From contig NZ_CP084028.1 of NCBI RefSeq assembly GCF_020181595.1, positions 2,105,731 through 2,169,730 on the forward strand: a DNA stretch of 64,000 nucleotides, written 5' to 3'. This document shows positions 7,881-17,603 of this stretch, one piece after another; position 1 is the first letter of the stretch, and the number at the start of each line of letters is the position of its first letter. This DNA comes from [Mycobacterium] vasticus (lineage in GTDB: Bacteria > Actinomycetota > Actinomycetes > Mycobacteriales > Mycobacteriaceae). The notes beneath the pieces were generated by a model that was not told the DNA's origin, ran no database searches, and saw nothing but the letters and a program-made list of their open reading frames with translations. The translations under genes were made by a program, and so were the position numbers.

Positions 7881-9971
7881 GTGACGCCGACGGGAGGGAC
7901 CACCATCACCACGACGCCCAATGCACCGCCGCTCGCCGACGACATGCGGCCGACAGTCAGCCCGCAGCGCCGCAACCTGATCTTCTCGGCGATCGTGTTC
8001 GGTCTGCTGATGGCCGCCCTCGATCAGACCATCGTGGCTACGGCACTCCCCACGATCGTGTCGGATCTGGGCAACGCCGGCCACCAGTCGTGGGTCGTCA
8101 CCAGCTATCTGCTGACCTCGACCATCGCGACGATCCTGGCAGGCAAGCTCGGCGACCTGTTCGGCCGCAAGCGGGTTTTCCAGACCGCCGTTCTCTTCTT
8201 CGTGGCCGGGTCGGTGCTGTGCGGCTTGTCCACCTCGATGGGGATGCTGGTCGGTGCCCGCGCGCTGCAGGGTATCGGCGGCGGCGCGATCACCGTCACC
8301 GCCGCCGCGCTGATCGGCGAGGTCATTCCGCTGCGTGACCGGGGCCGCTATCAGGGCATGCTGGGCGCGGTCTTCGGGGTCACCACGGTGATCGGCCCGT
8401 TGCTGGGCGGGTATGTCACCGACTACCTGACCTGGCGGTGGGCGTTCTGGATCAACCTGCCGATCTCGGTAGTCGTGTTGATCGTGGCCGGTGTGGCGAT
8501 CCCGGCGCTGGTCGGCCGAGCCAAGCCGACCATCGACTACGCCGGGATCGTGCTGGTCGGGTTGGGCGCCACCGGGTTGACGCTGGCCACCAGCTGGGGC
8601 GGCAACCGGTACGCCTGGGGGTCACCGGCGATCATCGGGTTATTCGCCGGGGCCGTCGTGGCGCTGGCGCTGTTCGTGTGGGTGGAGAGCCGGGTCGCCG
8701 CACCCATCCTGCCGACCCGGCTCTTCGCCGACCCGGTGTTCGCGGTCTGCTGTGTGCTGGCGTTCGTGGTCGGTTTCGCGATGCTGGGCGCACTGACCTT
8801 CCTACCCACCTTCATGCAGTACGTCGACGGCGTCTCGGCGACCACGTCGGGGCTGCGCACCCTGCCCATGGTGGTGGGCATGCTCGTGACGTCCACGGGC
8901 AGCGGCGCCCTGGTCGGCCGAACCGGCCGGTACAAGATCTTTCCGGTGGTCGGCACCGCGCTGATGACACTCGCGTTCGCACTGATGTCGCAGATGGACG
9001 CGGCCACACCGGCCTTGGTGCAATCGCTTTACCTGTTGCTGCTGGGGGCCGGTATCGGGCTGTCGATGCAGGTCCTAGTGCTCGTCGTGCAGAACACGTC
9101 GAGTTTTGCCGACCTCGGTGTGGCCACCTCAGGCGTCACGTTCTTCCGGACCATCGGCAGCTCGTTCGGCGCCGCGGTATTCGGCTCGCTGTTCGTGAAT
9201 TTCCTGGGGAGCCGGCTCGTCGCGGCGCTGGGGGCCGCCGGGTTGCCCGCGGAGGCCACCGATTCTCCGGAGGCGGTGCACCGGTTGGCGCCGCAGCAGG
9301 CGGCGCCGATCGTGGCGGCCTACGCGGAATCACTCGGCCAGGTGTTCTTGTGGGCCGCGCCGGTCGCACTGCTGGGATTCGTTCTGGCGCTGTTCCTGCG
9401 TGAGGTTCCGCTCAAGGAGTTGCCCGACAATTCGGCCAACCTCGGTGACGGCTTCGGCATGCCCACCGACGAGACGTCGGACGAGCTGCTCGAGACTGCG
9501 GTCGGACGGCTGCTGCGCAACGAGCCGGGGGTGCGGCTGCGCAGTATCGCTATGCGGTCCGATTCCCCGCTGGATGTGGCCGGGTTGTGGACGGTGCTGC
9601 GCATTCATCGCTACACGCAGGTATTCCGGACCGCGCGGCTCAGCGACATCGGCAGGACGCTGCGGGTGCCCTACGAAATCCTCGAACCCACCGTCGATCG
9701 TCTGGTGGCGGAGGGTTATGTACTGCGCGACGGCGATCACCTGGGCCTGACCCGAGCCGGCCTGCGTCAGGTCGGCTTCGTATCGTCGCTGGTTCAGGAG
9801 TGGGTGGTGGACAAACTGGCCCGCTCGCCCGGCTTCGAGGGCCGGCCGGATCGTGGCGAGGTGGAGGCGGCGCTGCAGCGGATCGCCTATCGCAGCCTCG
9901 CCGACCGTGATTGGGCGGTCCAGTCACCGGAGTTGGCCGGCTCCGCCCATGACGGCACCGCAGCCCGCTAG
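7881..9971 (+). CDS. MFS multidrug exporter, DHA2 family (Rv1877-like)
   Basis: A 696-residue proton-driven efflux pump of the 14-helix DHA2 family. The motif-C region, DQTIVATALPTIV in helix 1, GDLFGRKRVF (motif A) and RALQGIGGGA (motif B) are all present. After the last helix (LLGFVLALFLREVP) comes an unusual cytoplasmic tail of about 160 residues. It contains a winged-helix-like stretch (VAGLWTVLRIHRYTQ to LVAEGYVLRDGDHLGLTRAG), as in Rv1877 (similar length). It starts at a GTG 26 bases after bfrA, the order seen in M. tuberculosis. Substrate unknown. Confidence 0.9.
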   Translation: MTPTGGTTITTTPNAPPLADDMRPTVSPQRRNLIFSAIVFGLLMAALDQTIVATALPTIVSDLGNAGHQSWVVTSYLLTSTIATILAGKLGDLFGRKRVFQTAVLFFVAGSVLCGLSTSMGMLVGARALQGIGGGAITVTAAALIGEVIPLRDRGRYQGMLGAVFGVTTVIGPLLGGYVTDYLTWRWAFWINLPISVVVLIVAGVAIPALVGRAKPTIDYAGIVLVGLGATGLTLATSWGGNRYAWGSPAIIGLFAGAVVALALFVWVESRVAAPILPTRLFADPVFAVCCVLAFVVGFAMLGALTFLPTFMQYVDGVSATTSGLRTLPMVVGMLVTSTGSGALVGRTGRYKIFPVVGTALMTLAFALMSQMDAATPALVQSLYLLLLGAGIGLSMQVLVLVVQNTSSFADLGVATSGVTFFRTIGSSFGAAVFGSLFVNFLGSRLVAALGAAGLPAEATDSPEAVHRLAPQQAAPIVAAYAESLGQVFLWAAPVALLGFVLALFLREVPLKELPDNSANLGDGFGMPTDETSDELLETAVGRLLRNEPGVRLRSIAMRSDSPLDVAGLWTVLRIHRYTQVFRTARLSDIGRTLRVPYEILEPTVDRLVAEGYVLRDGDHLGLTRAGLRQVGFVSSLVQEWVVDKLARSPGFEGRPDRGEVEAALQRIAYRSLADRDWAVQSPELAGSAHDGTAAR

Positions 9972-9982
9972 CATCGCTGGGT

Positions 9983-10477
9983 ATGAGCCGCATCGGAGAC
10001 TTCGAAGCCCACGACATGATCGGCTGGATGGCCAAATCGCCTGAACTCGCCGCCGGCATCGGGGGATTCAGCACCGCGGTCTACAACAAGGGCAGACTGC
10101 CGATGCGCACCCGTGAGCTGGCCCGGATGGTGATCGCCCAGGCCAACGAGTGCACGGTATGCATGAACACCCGCGACGCCGACGGCCCCGCCGCCGGGGT
10201 CAGCGAGGACCTCTACGACCACGCGGCACAGTGGCGCACCTGGGCGGGCTACAGCCCCCAGGAACGCATCGCAGCAGAGTTCGCCCACCGATTCGCCACG
10301 GACCACACCGGCCTGCGCGACGACGAGGACTTCTGGTCGCGCTGCTCGGAGCACCTCAGTGACGAGCTGCTCACCGACCTCGCGCTGTCGTGTGCGCTGT
10401 GGGTCGGCATGGGACGGCTGCTGCGCACCCTGGACATCGGGCAGGCCTGCGCATTCACCCTGCCCAGCCGGGTCTGA
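9983..10477 (+). CDS. AhpD-like carboxymuconolactone decarboxylase family protein
   Basis: A 164-residue all-helical protein of the AhpD/CMD fold. ELARMVIAQANECTVCMNTR carries a CxxC at about 54-57 followed by Asn where AhpD has a proton-relay region. A thiol-dependent peroxidase or disulfide-relay activity is likely, but the substrate is unknown. A TAGCAT box overlapping the stop codon of the exporter, eight bases before the ATG, may give it its own leaderless transcript. The following hydrolase frame begins at or before its stop codon. Confidence 0.8.
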   Translation: MSRIGDFEAHDMIGWMAKSPELAAGIGGFSTAVYNKGRLPMRTRELARMVIAQANECTVCMNTRDADGPAAGVSEDLYDHAAQWRTWAGYSPQERIAAEFAHRFATDHTGLRDDEDFWSRCSEHLSDELLTDLALSCALWVGMGRLLRTLDIGQACAFTLPSRV

Positions 10478-10494
10478 CCCGGCGCGGGGCGTTG

Positions 10495-12450
10495 GTGGCC
10501 GGAGTGTGGGGGCGCCGGGCCGGCTGGGCGCTGGCCATGGCCGGGGCGGCCGGGGCGGCTGGTCTGGCGCTGCGAAACGCCGGTGGCGCCAAGGCCCGTA
10601 AGCACAACCCCGCGCCGTTCGATCCGCCCTGGAGCGCCCCGCCGGCGCAGTTCGGTATCGGAATACACCGCAACGTGGCGGTGCCGATGAGCGACGGGAT
10701 CGTGCTGCGCGCCGATATTCACTACCCGACCGTGCCCGAGACCGGGGCGCCGGCGGCCGGGCCGTTTCCGGTGCTGCTGTCGGTGACCCCCTACGGCAAA
10801 CTGGCGCCGCCGCCGGCGGCGCAGATCGGCGGCGGTCCGGCACCGCACCTGATCCGGCGCGGCTATATCGAGGTGATGGTCGACGTCCGTGGCACCGGGG
10901 CATCAGGCGGGTCGTTCGAGATGTTCGGCGCGGACCAGACCCGCGACGGCGTCGAACTGGTCACCTGGGCCTCGACTCTGCCCAACGCCAACGGCCGGGT
11001 CGGCATGTTCGGCATCTCCTACCTGGCCATCAACCAGTTGTTCACCGCGTCCGCGGTCGGGCCGGACTCACCCCTGAAGGCCATCTTTCCGGTGATGGCC
11101 GCCAACGACTTCTACCGGGACGCCGCCACCATGGGCGGGGTGTCGCACCTGCGCACCGTGCGTGCGTACGGCTCGGTGTACCGGCTGCTCAACGTTCTCA
11201 ACCCGACCCTGGAGTTCTTCACCCCCGGCGGGCACCCGCGCCCGCGCGCCGGCGGGTTCGCCGCAGTGCGGCAACGCGGCAAAGATCAGCGGGGCTACTT
11301 CGAGCCGCTGGTCGACGAGGCGCGCACCGGCGGTGACGCCGCCTTCGACGGGCCGTTCTGGGACACCATGCGACCGGACCTGATCCTGCCCGACATTGCC
11401 GCCAACAATGTCGCAGTCCTGTTGACCGGCGGCTGGCACGATGCTTTCCAACGCGGAGCGCCGCTGAACTACGCGGCGTTGCAGAACGCCTGCACCGGTC
11501 GGCCGGTGACTGCACCGATGCAGCCCGGACAACCGCTGAGCGACCGGATCAGGCTGATGATGGGGCCGTGGTACCACGTGTCGGACTACGACGGCCTCAA
11601 CATCGTGGATCTGCAGCTGCGCTGGTTCGACTACTGGCTCAAAGACGATGCGGCCGCGGCGATGTCGGGTGCGCCGTTCACTTTCACCGCCATCGGCGGC
11701 CGGCGCTGGTACCACACCCGGGAATACCCGATCCCCGAAGCGACACCGGCGAAGCTGTACCTCGCACACGCCGGGCGGTTGAGCGCCGACGCCCCGGCCG
11801 AGCAGACCCTTGTCGCCCTGCCGTACCGCTCGCGCGGCCCGATGTCCGGACGCAGCCTCGAACAATGGTCGTTGGGGCTCAACAGTTTCGTCACCTCGTC
11901 GGCGGGCGGCCGTACTCGCCACGATCAGGACAACCGCCGGGTGCAACGCGGTGCCCTGACCTACACCAGCGAGCGGTTTGACTCGCCGACCCTGATCGCC
12001 GGGCCGATCACGCTGAGCATCCAGGCGACGGCCGACACCACCGAGACGTTGTGGGTGGCCCACCTCGACGACGTCGCGCCGGAGGGCGTCAATCGCCCGC
12101 TGACCATGGGAGCGCTGCTCGGCTCCCACCGCCAACTCGACCCGGACCGCACCTGGTACCTGCCGGACGGCACCGTGCTGCGCCCGCATCACATCAGCAC
12201 CCGGGCTGCGGTGCGGCCGGTGGTGCCGGGCGAGCCGACCCGCTACGACATCGAGATCTTCCCGACCGCGGCGCTGATCGCACCGGGGCATCGGCTGCGA
12301 CTGACCGTGACCACCTACGATTTCCCGCACCTGGTGCCGAACGAGCCGGCATGCCGGGCCTTGGCCGGCGGTCTCTATCAGGTACACCAGGGTGGGGCGA
12401 CTCCGTCGTGCTTGTTGCTGCCGCTGGCCGATCCGGACCGCCTGGATTGA
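10495..12450 (+). CDS. CocE/NonD-family (X-Pro dipeptidyl-peptidase-like) hydrolase
   Basis: About 651 residues. An N-terminal alpha/beta-hydrolase (VPMSDGIVLRADIHYP; nucleophile Ser in GMFGISYLA; acid and His further on, GGWHDAF and MMGPWYHV) is followed by a jelly-roll domain typical of CocE and S15 peptidases (QRGALTYTSERFDSPTLIAGPI). It hydrolyses ester or acyl bonds of unknown substrates. The start is uncertain. GTG at 10495 gives a hydrophobic N-terminal anchor. An in-frame CTG at 10474 overlapping the upstream stop (CTGA) would give MTRRGALVAG, a Tat-like signal. The preceding AhpD-like gene is probably co-transcribed. Confidence 0.85.
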   Translation: MAGVWGRRAGWALAMAGAAGAAGLALRNAGGAKARKHNPAPFDPPWSAPPAQFGIGIHRNVAVPMSDGIVLRADIHYPTVPETGAPAAGPFPVLLSVTPYGKLAPPPAAQIGGGPAPHLIRRGYIEVMVDVRGTGASGGSFEMFGADQTRDGVELVTWASTLPNANGRVGMFGISYLAINQLFTASAVGPDSPLKAIFPVMAANDFYRDAATMGGVSHLRTVRAYGSVYRLLNVLNPTLEFFTPGGHPRPRAGGFAAVRQRGKDQRGYFEPLVDEARTGGDAAFDGPFWDTMRPDLILPDIAANNVAVLLTGGWHDAFQRGAPLNYAALQNACTGRPVTAPMQPGQPLSDRIRLMMGPWYHVSDYDGLNIVDLQLRWFDYWLKDDAAAAMSGAPFTFTAIGGRRWYHTREYPIPEATPAKLYLAHAGRLSADAPAEQTLVALPYRSRGPMSGRSLEQWSLGLNSFVTSSAGGRTRHDQDNRRVQRGALTYTSERFDSPTLIAGPITLSIQATADTTETLWVAHLDDVAPEGVNRPLTMGALLGSHRQLDPDRTWYLPDGTVLRPHHISTRAAVRPVVPGEPTRYDIEIFPTAALIAPGHRLRLTVTTYDFPHLVPNEPACRALAGGLYQVHQGGATPSCLLLPLADPDRLD

Positions 12451-12909
12451 CTAGCCCTGTTCGACGACGTCGCGGATGCGCTCGAGGGTGCGCCGCATGT
12501 CACGGATGTTGTTGCGCTGCCGGAGAAAACCGCCGAACGCGTAGTAGTAGACGTTGGTCAGGAAGGAGTCTGCCAGCCGGAAGGACTCGGTGACGTCGGT
12601 GCCGTCCGCGGTGGGGGACAGCTCATAGCGCCACTTGTTCAGGGCCCGATCGCCGGCGAGCACCGCGAACTCGAACACCCGCCCCGGCTCGCATTCGGTG
12701 ACGCGGCAGACCGTCCAGTACACCGGCCCGATGCCGTTGCGCTTGACGTGGCCGCGGAAACGGGCCCCGGCCGCCGGACCGGTTGCACCGTCGAGCCATT
12801 CGGCTTCGAAGGTCTCCGGGGAGAACTGCCCGATCTTGCGGACGTCGGCCACCAGATCCCAGATCCGTTCGGCTGGAGCCGCCATGTGGACTGTCGCTGA
12901 ACCCTGCAT
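12451..12909 (-). CDS. SRPBCC-family (polyketide cyclase/START-like) protein, Rv1883c-like
   Basis: A 152-residue helix-grip protein. MQGSATVHMAAPAERIWDLVADVRKIGQFSP is the usual opening of SRPBCC lipid-binding proteins, and it ends with RRTLERIRDVVE. Such proteins bind a hydrophobic ligand in an internal cavity; the ligand cannot be told. ATG at 12909 is preferred over an upstream frame extension to 12951, which adds residues outside the fold. It lies downstream of fbpB on the same strand but beyond a strong terminator. Position and length fit Rv1883c. Confidence 0.8.
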   Translation of the reverse strand: MQGSATVHMAAPAERIWDLVADVRKIGQFSPETFEAEWLDGATGPAAGARFRGHVKRNGIGPVYWTVCRVTECEPGRVFEFAVLAGDRALNKWRYELSPTADGTDVTESFRLADSFLTNVYYYAFGGFLRQRNNIRDMRRTLERIRDVVEQG

Positions 12910-12956
12910 GCTCGCAATCAAAGCATTCCCGGCCTTGCGTGGTAACCCCACCCGGT

Positions 12957-13000
12957 GAAAAAAGCTCTGCGCCCCACCCGGAATCGGGTGGGGCGCAGAG
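12957..13000 (-). terminator. strong intrinsic terminator of fbpB
   Basis: A perfect 15-base-pair stem (12965-13000, loop of six bases) of CTCTGCGCCCCACCC type. On the minus strand it is followed by a run of six T (complement of 12958-12963). It sits 24 bases after the fbpB stop codon. Confidence 0.92.
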
Positions 13001-13024
13001 GTCAGATCTCGGTGCTGGTGAGAC

Positions 13025-14314
<1,290 letters not shown>

Positions 14315-15427
14315 TTGGATACGGTACTAGGGCTGGCACTGACACCGACGACGCTCGGATGGGTGATAGCCGAGGGACCCGTGGAGGACGCCTCGACGGT
14401 GGCCGGCGATGAGTTCGGCGTTGACCGCAATGGCCCGGGACTGGACGCTGTGAGCATGGCTGCGGCGGCATCTGCCGTCGCGGTTCGCGCGCGCACCATG
14501 ACCGCAGCGCGTGGAGACCGGCTGCACGGAGTGGGCGTCACCTGGAGTGACGACGCCACGGTGGCCGCTGCATTGCTGCTGGAGTCGCTCGCCGATGCCG
14601 GGTTCGACAACGTGGTGCCGGTGCGCTTCGGTGATGCGGCGGGCTCGCTCGCTACCGGAGTCGGCCGGCGCAGCGGCCGCACGGCGGTGTGTGTCATCGA
14701 ACCCGGAATGGCCACCCTGGTGCCGCTGGGCGGCGCGGACGCCGGCGACATCACCTCCTGCGCGATCGGCGGTACCGATGAGGTGACCGGTTGGCTGGCC
14801 GACGCCTTCGCGGCGGCCGCTGACCGGCCCGAGGTGTTGCTGGTGGCCGGCTCGATGAGGGGAATGGACCGGCTCGGCCGCCGCCTGGAATCCAAGCTGA
14901 AGGTGCCGGTGTTCGTCCAAGGTGGTGCTCAACAGGCGTTGGCGCGGGGTGCGGCGCTGGCGCTGGCGCCGCACGCCGACCTGGCCGGCGCGTCGTTCGC
15001 GGGGCACCCGGGCGGGTCGGCTGATCGGTCGGCACGCCGGATGTCGTTGTCCTACGCCGGGGCGTTGACGATGCTGACCGGCGGAGCGGTCACGTTCGTG
15101 GCCTCGGTGTCGGCGGCCGTGAGCATGCAGCTTTCCCCGAGCAAGGACGTCCCGAACTCCACGCCGCCCGAACGCGTGACGATGGCGCACGTCGCGGCAC
15201 CGGCAAAGGTTCCCGAGAAGGCAAGCGAGAAGGTGCCCGAGACGGTGGAGGCCCCCGCGCCCAAGGTCGAAGCCCCGCCGCCCCCGACCGACACGCCCGA
15301 GGGCGCGCTGGTGGAGCTCCAAACGCTGTGGGATGCACCGGCCATGGAGCCCGGCCCGCCGCCTCAGGGCTCGCCGACGCTGCTGGATCGGTTTCGGCAG
15401 CACATTCCGCGCCTGCCGGCCCGCTGA
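14315..15427 (+). CDS. mycobacterial membrane-anchored protein, DUF7159-like (Rv1887-like)
   Basis: A 370-residue protein. Residues 1-230 have the actin/ASKHA-like look of a mycobacterial family that opens MDTVLGxxxTPTxxxxVxxEG. A TTG at 14315 gives exactly this opening, so I prefer it to the TTG at 14300. A single hydrophobic span (ALTMLTGGAVTFVASVSAAV, about 245-265) is followed by a Pro/Glu/Lys/Val-rich, probably unstructured, outer tail. Function unknown. It is divergent from fbpB as Rv1887 is. Confidence 0.7.
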   Translation: MDTVLGLALTPTTLGWVIAEGPVEDASTVAGDEFGVDRNGPGLDAVSMAAAASAVAVRARTMTAARGDRLHGVGVTWSDDATVAAALLLESLADAGFDNVVPVRFGDAAGSLATGVGRRSGRTAVCVIEPGMATLVPLGGADAGDITSCAIGGTDEVTGWLADAFAAAADRPEVLLVAGSMRGMDRLGRRLESKLKVPVFVQGGAQQALARGAALALAPHADLAGASFAGHPGGSADRSARRMSLSYAGALTMLTGGAVTFVASVSAAVSMQLSPSKDVPNSTPPERVTMAHVAAPAKVPEKASEKVPETVEAPAPKVEAPPPPTDTPEGALVELQTLWDAPAMEPGPPPQGSPTLLDRFRQHIPRLPAR

Positions 15428-15428
15428 T

Positions 15429-15977
15429 TCAGGACCCGGGCACCGCCGGCACGGTCGCCGTCATCGACACCGTCACCTCATCGGCGACCTGCATCGCGCC
15501 CATCAGCATCGAATAGCGCCGCACGCCGAAGTCGCTGTGGCGCACCCGGCTCTCCGCGTCGACCCGGCCCGCCTCGTTCACCCGCACCTGGACGACATGC
15601 CGCTGGGTCCGGCCCCGGATCTGCAGCGTCCCGGCCAACCGATAGCCACTCTCGGCCGGCTCGATATCGTTGCACTCGAACAGGATTCGCGGGTATTTGC
15701 CGCTGCCGAGGCACTTGAGCGCGTTGCCGCGGATCAACGCCTTCTCCGGGGTGGTCAGCGGTGTCAGCCCACCGTCACCTCGCAGTACCTGCAATGCGTC
15801 AACCTCGATGGACAGGCTGACCGAGGTGGGCCGACCCGACGACCACCGCACCCTTGCTTGCCAGCGCGACATGGAGATCGTGAGGCGGTGGCCCATCTTG
15901 GCGGCTCGGCCGGCCACGTCGGTGCCGATCTGCAGACGGCCCTGCGATTCGTCGAACTGCGTCTGCGTGTCGGCCAT
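15429..15977 (-). CDS. YceI-family lipocalin-like protein
   Basis: A 182-residue protein of the YceI fold: GRLQIGTDVAGRAAKMGHRLTISMSRW, LKSxxxLxxxx and RTQRHVVQVRV. YceI proteins bind long isoprenoid or amphiphilic lipids in a beta-barrel. There is no signal peptide, so it is cytosolic or lost its leader. It converges with the preceding gene with one base between the stops. Confidence 0.75.
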   Translation of the reverse strand: MADTQTQFDESQGRLQIGTDVAGRAAKMGHRLTISMSRWQARVRWSSGRPTSVSLSIEVDALQVLRGDGGLTPLTTPEKALIRGNALKCLGSGKYPRILFECNDIEPAESGYRLAGTLQIRGRTQRHVVQVRVNEAGRVDAESRVRHSDFGVRRYSMLMGAMQVADEVTVSMTATVPAVPGS

Positions 15978-16093
15978 CTGCGGGACTTTAGTGGGCCGAC
16001 AATCGGTGGATTCACCGAAGACGCCCGGCGGGTACCGGTTAGGCTTCCCTGTCGGGGCCTCGTGGCCCGGATCGACAGGATTAAGGGCGACTA

Positions 16094-16516
16094 ATGATTC
16101 GTGAACTGGCCGCAGCAGCTCTCATCGCCGGCGCCGCAGGTGTGACAGCGGCGCTCGGGGCACCGGCCGCCGGCGCCTACCCGGGTGACGTACCGGGGAT
16201 GGCCGAGGGGCAGCGACAGGGCGACGCTTGCTACAGCTGGGAGCGCTACATCTACGGCCACGGCCCCAACGGCCAGGCGCTGGCGTGTCACTTCATCGCC
16301 AACCAATGGCCGCCGAAGGACACCGGGTTCTGGCAGATCTCGAACCCGCTCTACGGAGTGCAGGACATCGGTTCGCCCTGTCCGAATCCGCAGTCGGCCG
16401 CACAGTCACCCGACGGGTTGCCGCTGCTGTGCATGGGTGCACGGGGTTGGCAGCCGGGCATCTACACCGGCGGCATCGGACCGTACTTCCCGCCCGGGAT
16501 CGCTCAGGTCGGCTGA
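16094..16516 (+). CDS. small secreted cysteine-containing protein (Rv1891-like)
   Basis: A 140-residue protein with a clear Sec signal peptide (about 1-28, cleavage after AGA in PAAGAYPGD). The mature part is rich in Gly, Pro and Trp and has four cysteines (GDACYSW, ALACHF, GSPCPN, LLCMGA), probably two disulfides. No enzyme motif is visible. Similar small exported proteins are found only in mycobacteria. Position fits Rv1891. Function unknown. Confidence 0.75.
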   Translation: MIRELAAAALIAGAAGVTAALGAPAAGAYPGDVPGMAEGQRQGDACYSWERYIYGHGPNGQALACHFIANQWPPKDTGFWQISNPLYGVQDIGSPCPNPQSAAQSPDGLPLLCMGARGWQPGIYTGGIGPYFPPGIAQVG

Positions 16517-16523
16517 CTTCGAC

Positions 16524-16529
16524 TAACCT
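16524..16529 (+). promoter_or_regulatory. probable -10 box of gnd (leaderless)
   Basis: TAACCT seven bases before the ATG at 16537, with no ribosome binding site between. Confidence 0.6.
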
Positions 16530-16536
16530 CGACGTC

Positions 16537-17559
16537 ATGCGATTGGGCATGATCGGCCTCGGCCGGATGGGAGCCAATCTCGTCCGGCGGCTGACAGACG
16601 GTGGCCATGAATGCGTGGTCTATGACCACAATCCCGATGCCGTGGCAGCATTGACCGGCGAACCCGGTGTCACGGGGGTGTCCTCGACGTCCGAGCTGGC
16701 GATGAACCTGTCCGCCCCGCGGGTGGTGTGGGTGATGGTGCCGGCCGGCGACATCACCGCGGGCGTCATCGAGGAGCTGGCCGGAATCCTGGCGCCCGGC
16801 GACATCGTGATCGACGGCGGCAATTCGTACTACCGCGACGACCTGGCACATGCGAAACTGCTGTCCGACAAAGGCATTCACCTGCTGGACTGCGGCACCA
16901 GCGGCGGGGTCTGGGGCCGCGAGCGCGGTTACTGCCTGATGGTCGGCGGCGACCGCGATGCGTTCGACACCGCCGAGCCGATTTTCGCCACGGTGGCACC
17001 GGGTGTGGAGGCGGCGCCGCGCACGCCGGGCCGCGAGGGTGACGTCAGCCAGGCCGAGAACGGCTATCTGTACTGCGGCCCGTCCGGGGCGGGGCACTTC
17101 GTGAAGATGGTGCACAACGGAATCGAGTACGGGATGATGGCCTCGATCGCCGAGGGTCTCAACATCTTGCACCACGCAAACATCGGCAAGGTGGCTCAGC
17201 AGGGCGATGCCGAGACGGCGCCGTTGAGCCATCCCGAGTACTACCAGTACGACATCGACATCGAGGCGGTCACCGAGGTCTGGCGACGCGGCAGCGTGAT
17301 CGGCTCCTGGCTGCTGGACCTCACCGCCGGCGCCTTGCAGAAGTCGCCGGCACTTGAGGAGTTCGCCGGCCGGGTCTCCGACTCCGGTGAGGGCCGCTGG
17401 ACCGTCATCGCCGCGATCGACGAGGGCGTGCCGGCGCCGGTGCTGACCACCGCGCTGTACGCGCGTTTCGCGTCACGTCACCTGTTCGAATTCGGCGCCA
17501 AGGTGCTCTCGGCGATGCGCAAGCAGTTCGGCGGGCACGACGAGAAGCCCGACGCTTAG
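16537..17559 (+). CDS. gnd: 6-phosphogluconate dehydrogenase, decarboxylating (Gnd2-type)
   Basis: A 340-residue short-form enzyme of the pentose phosphate pathway that converts 6-phosphogluconate to ribulose 5-phosphate. Coenzyme site MIGLGRMGANLVRRL at the N-terminus; substrate-site DCGTSGGVWGRERGYCLMVGG and catalytic Lys in GHFVKMVHNGIEYGMM. The C-terminal RKQFGGH is typical of this short class. The start at 16537 fits both the Rossmann fold beginning and the upstream -10 box. In M. tuberculosis the same protein (Rv1122) lies elsewhere, so this is a rearranged neighbourhood. Confidence 0.95.
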   Translation: MRLGMIGLGRMGANLVRRLTDGGHECVVYDHNPDAVAALTGEPGVTGVSSTSELAMNLSAPRVVWVMVPAGDITAGVIEELAGILAPGDIVIDGGNSYYRDDLAHAKLLSDKGIHLLDCGTSGGVWGRERGYCLMVGGDRDAFDTAEPIFATVAPGVEAAPRTPGREGDVSQAENGYLYCGPSGAGHFVKMVHNGIEYGMMASIAEGLNILHHANIGKVAQQGDAETAPLSHPEYYQYDIDIEAVTEVWRRGSVIGSWLLDLTAGALQKSPALEEFAGRVSDSGEGRWTVIAAIDEGVPAPVLTTALYARFASRHLFEFGAKVLSAMRKQFGGHDEKPDA

Positions 17560-17603
17560 CGAAGATCCTGGCCGCCCACCGGCCCGGCGTGCCAGTATTG
17601 GGG

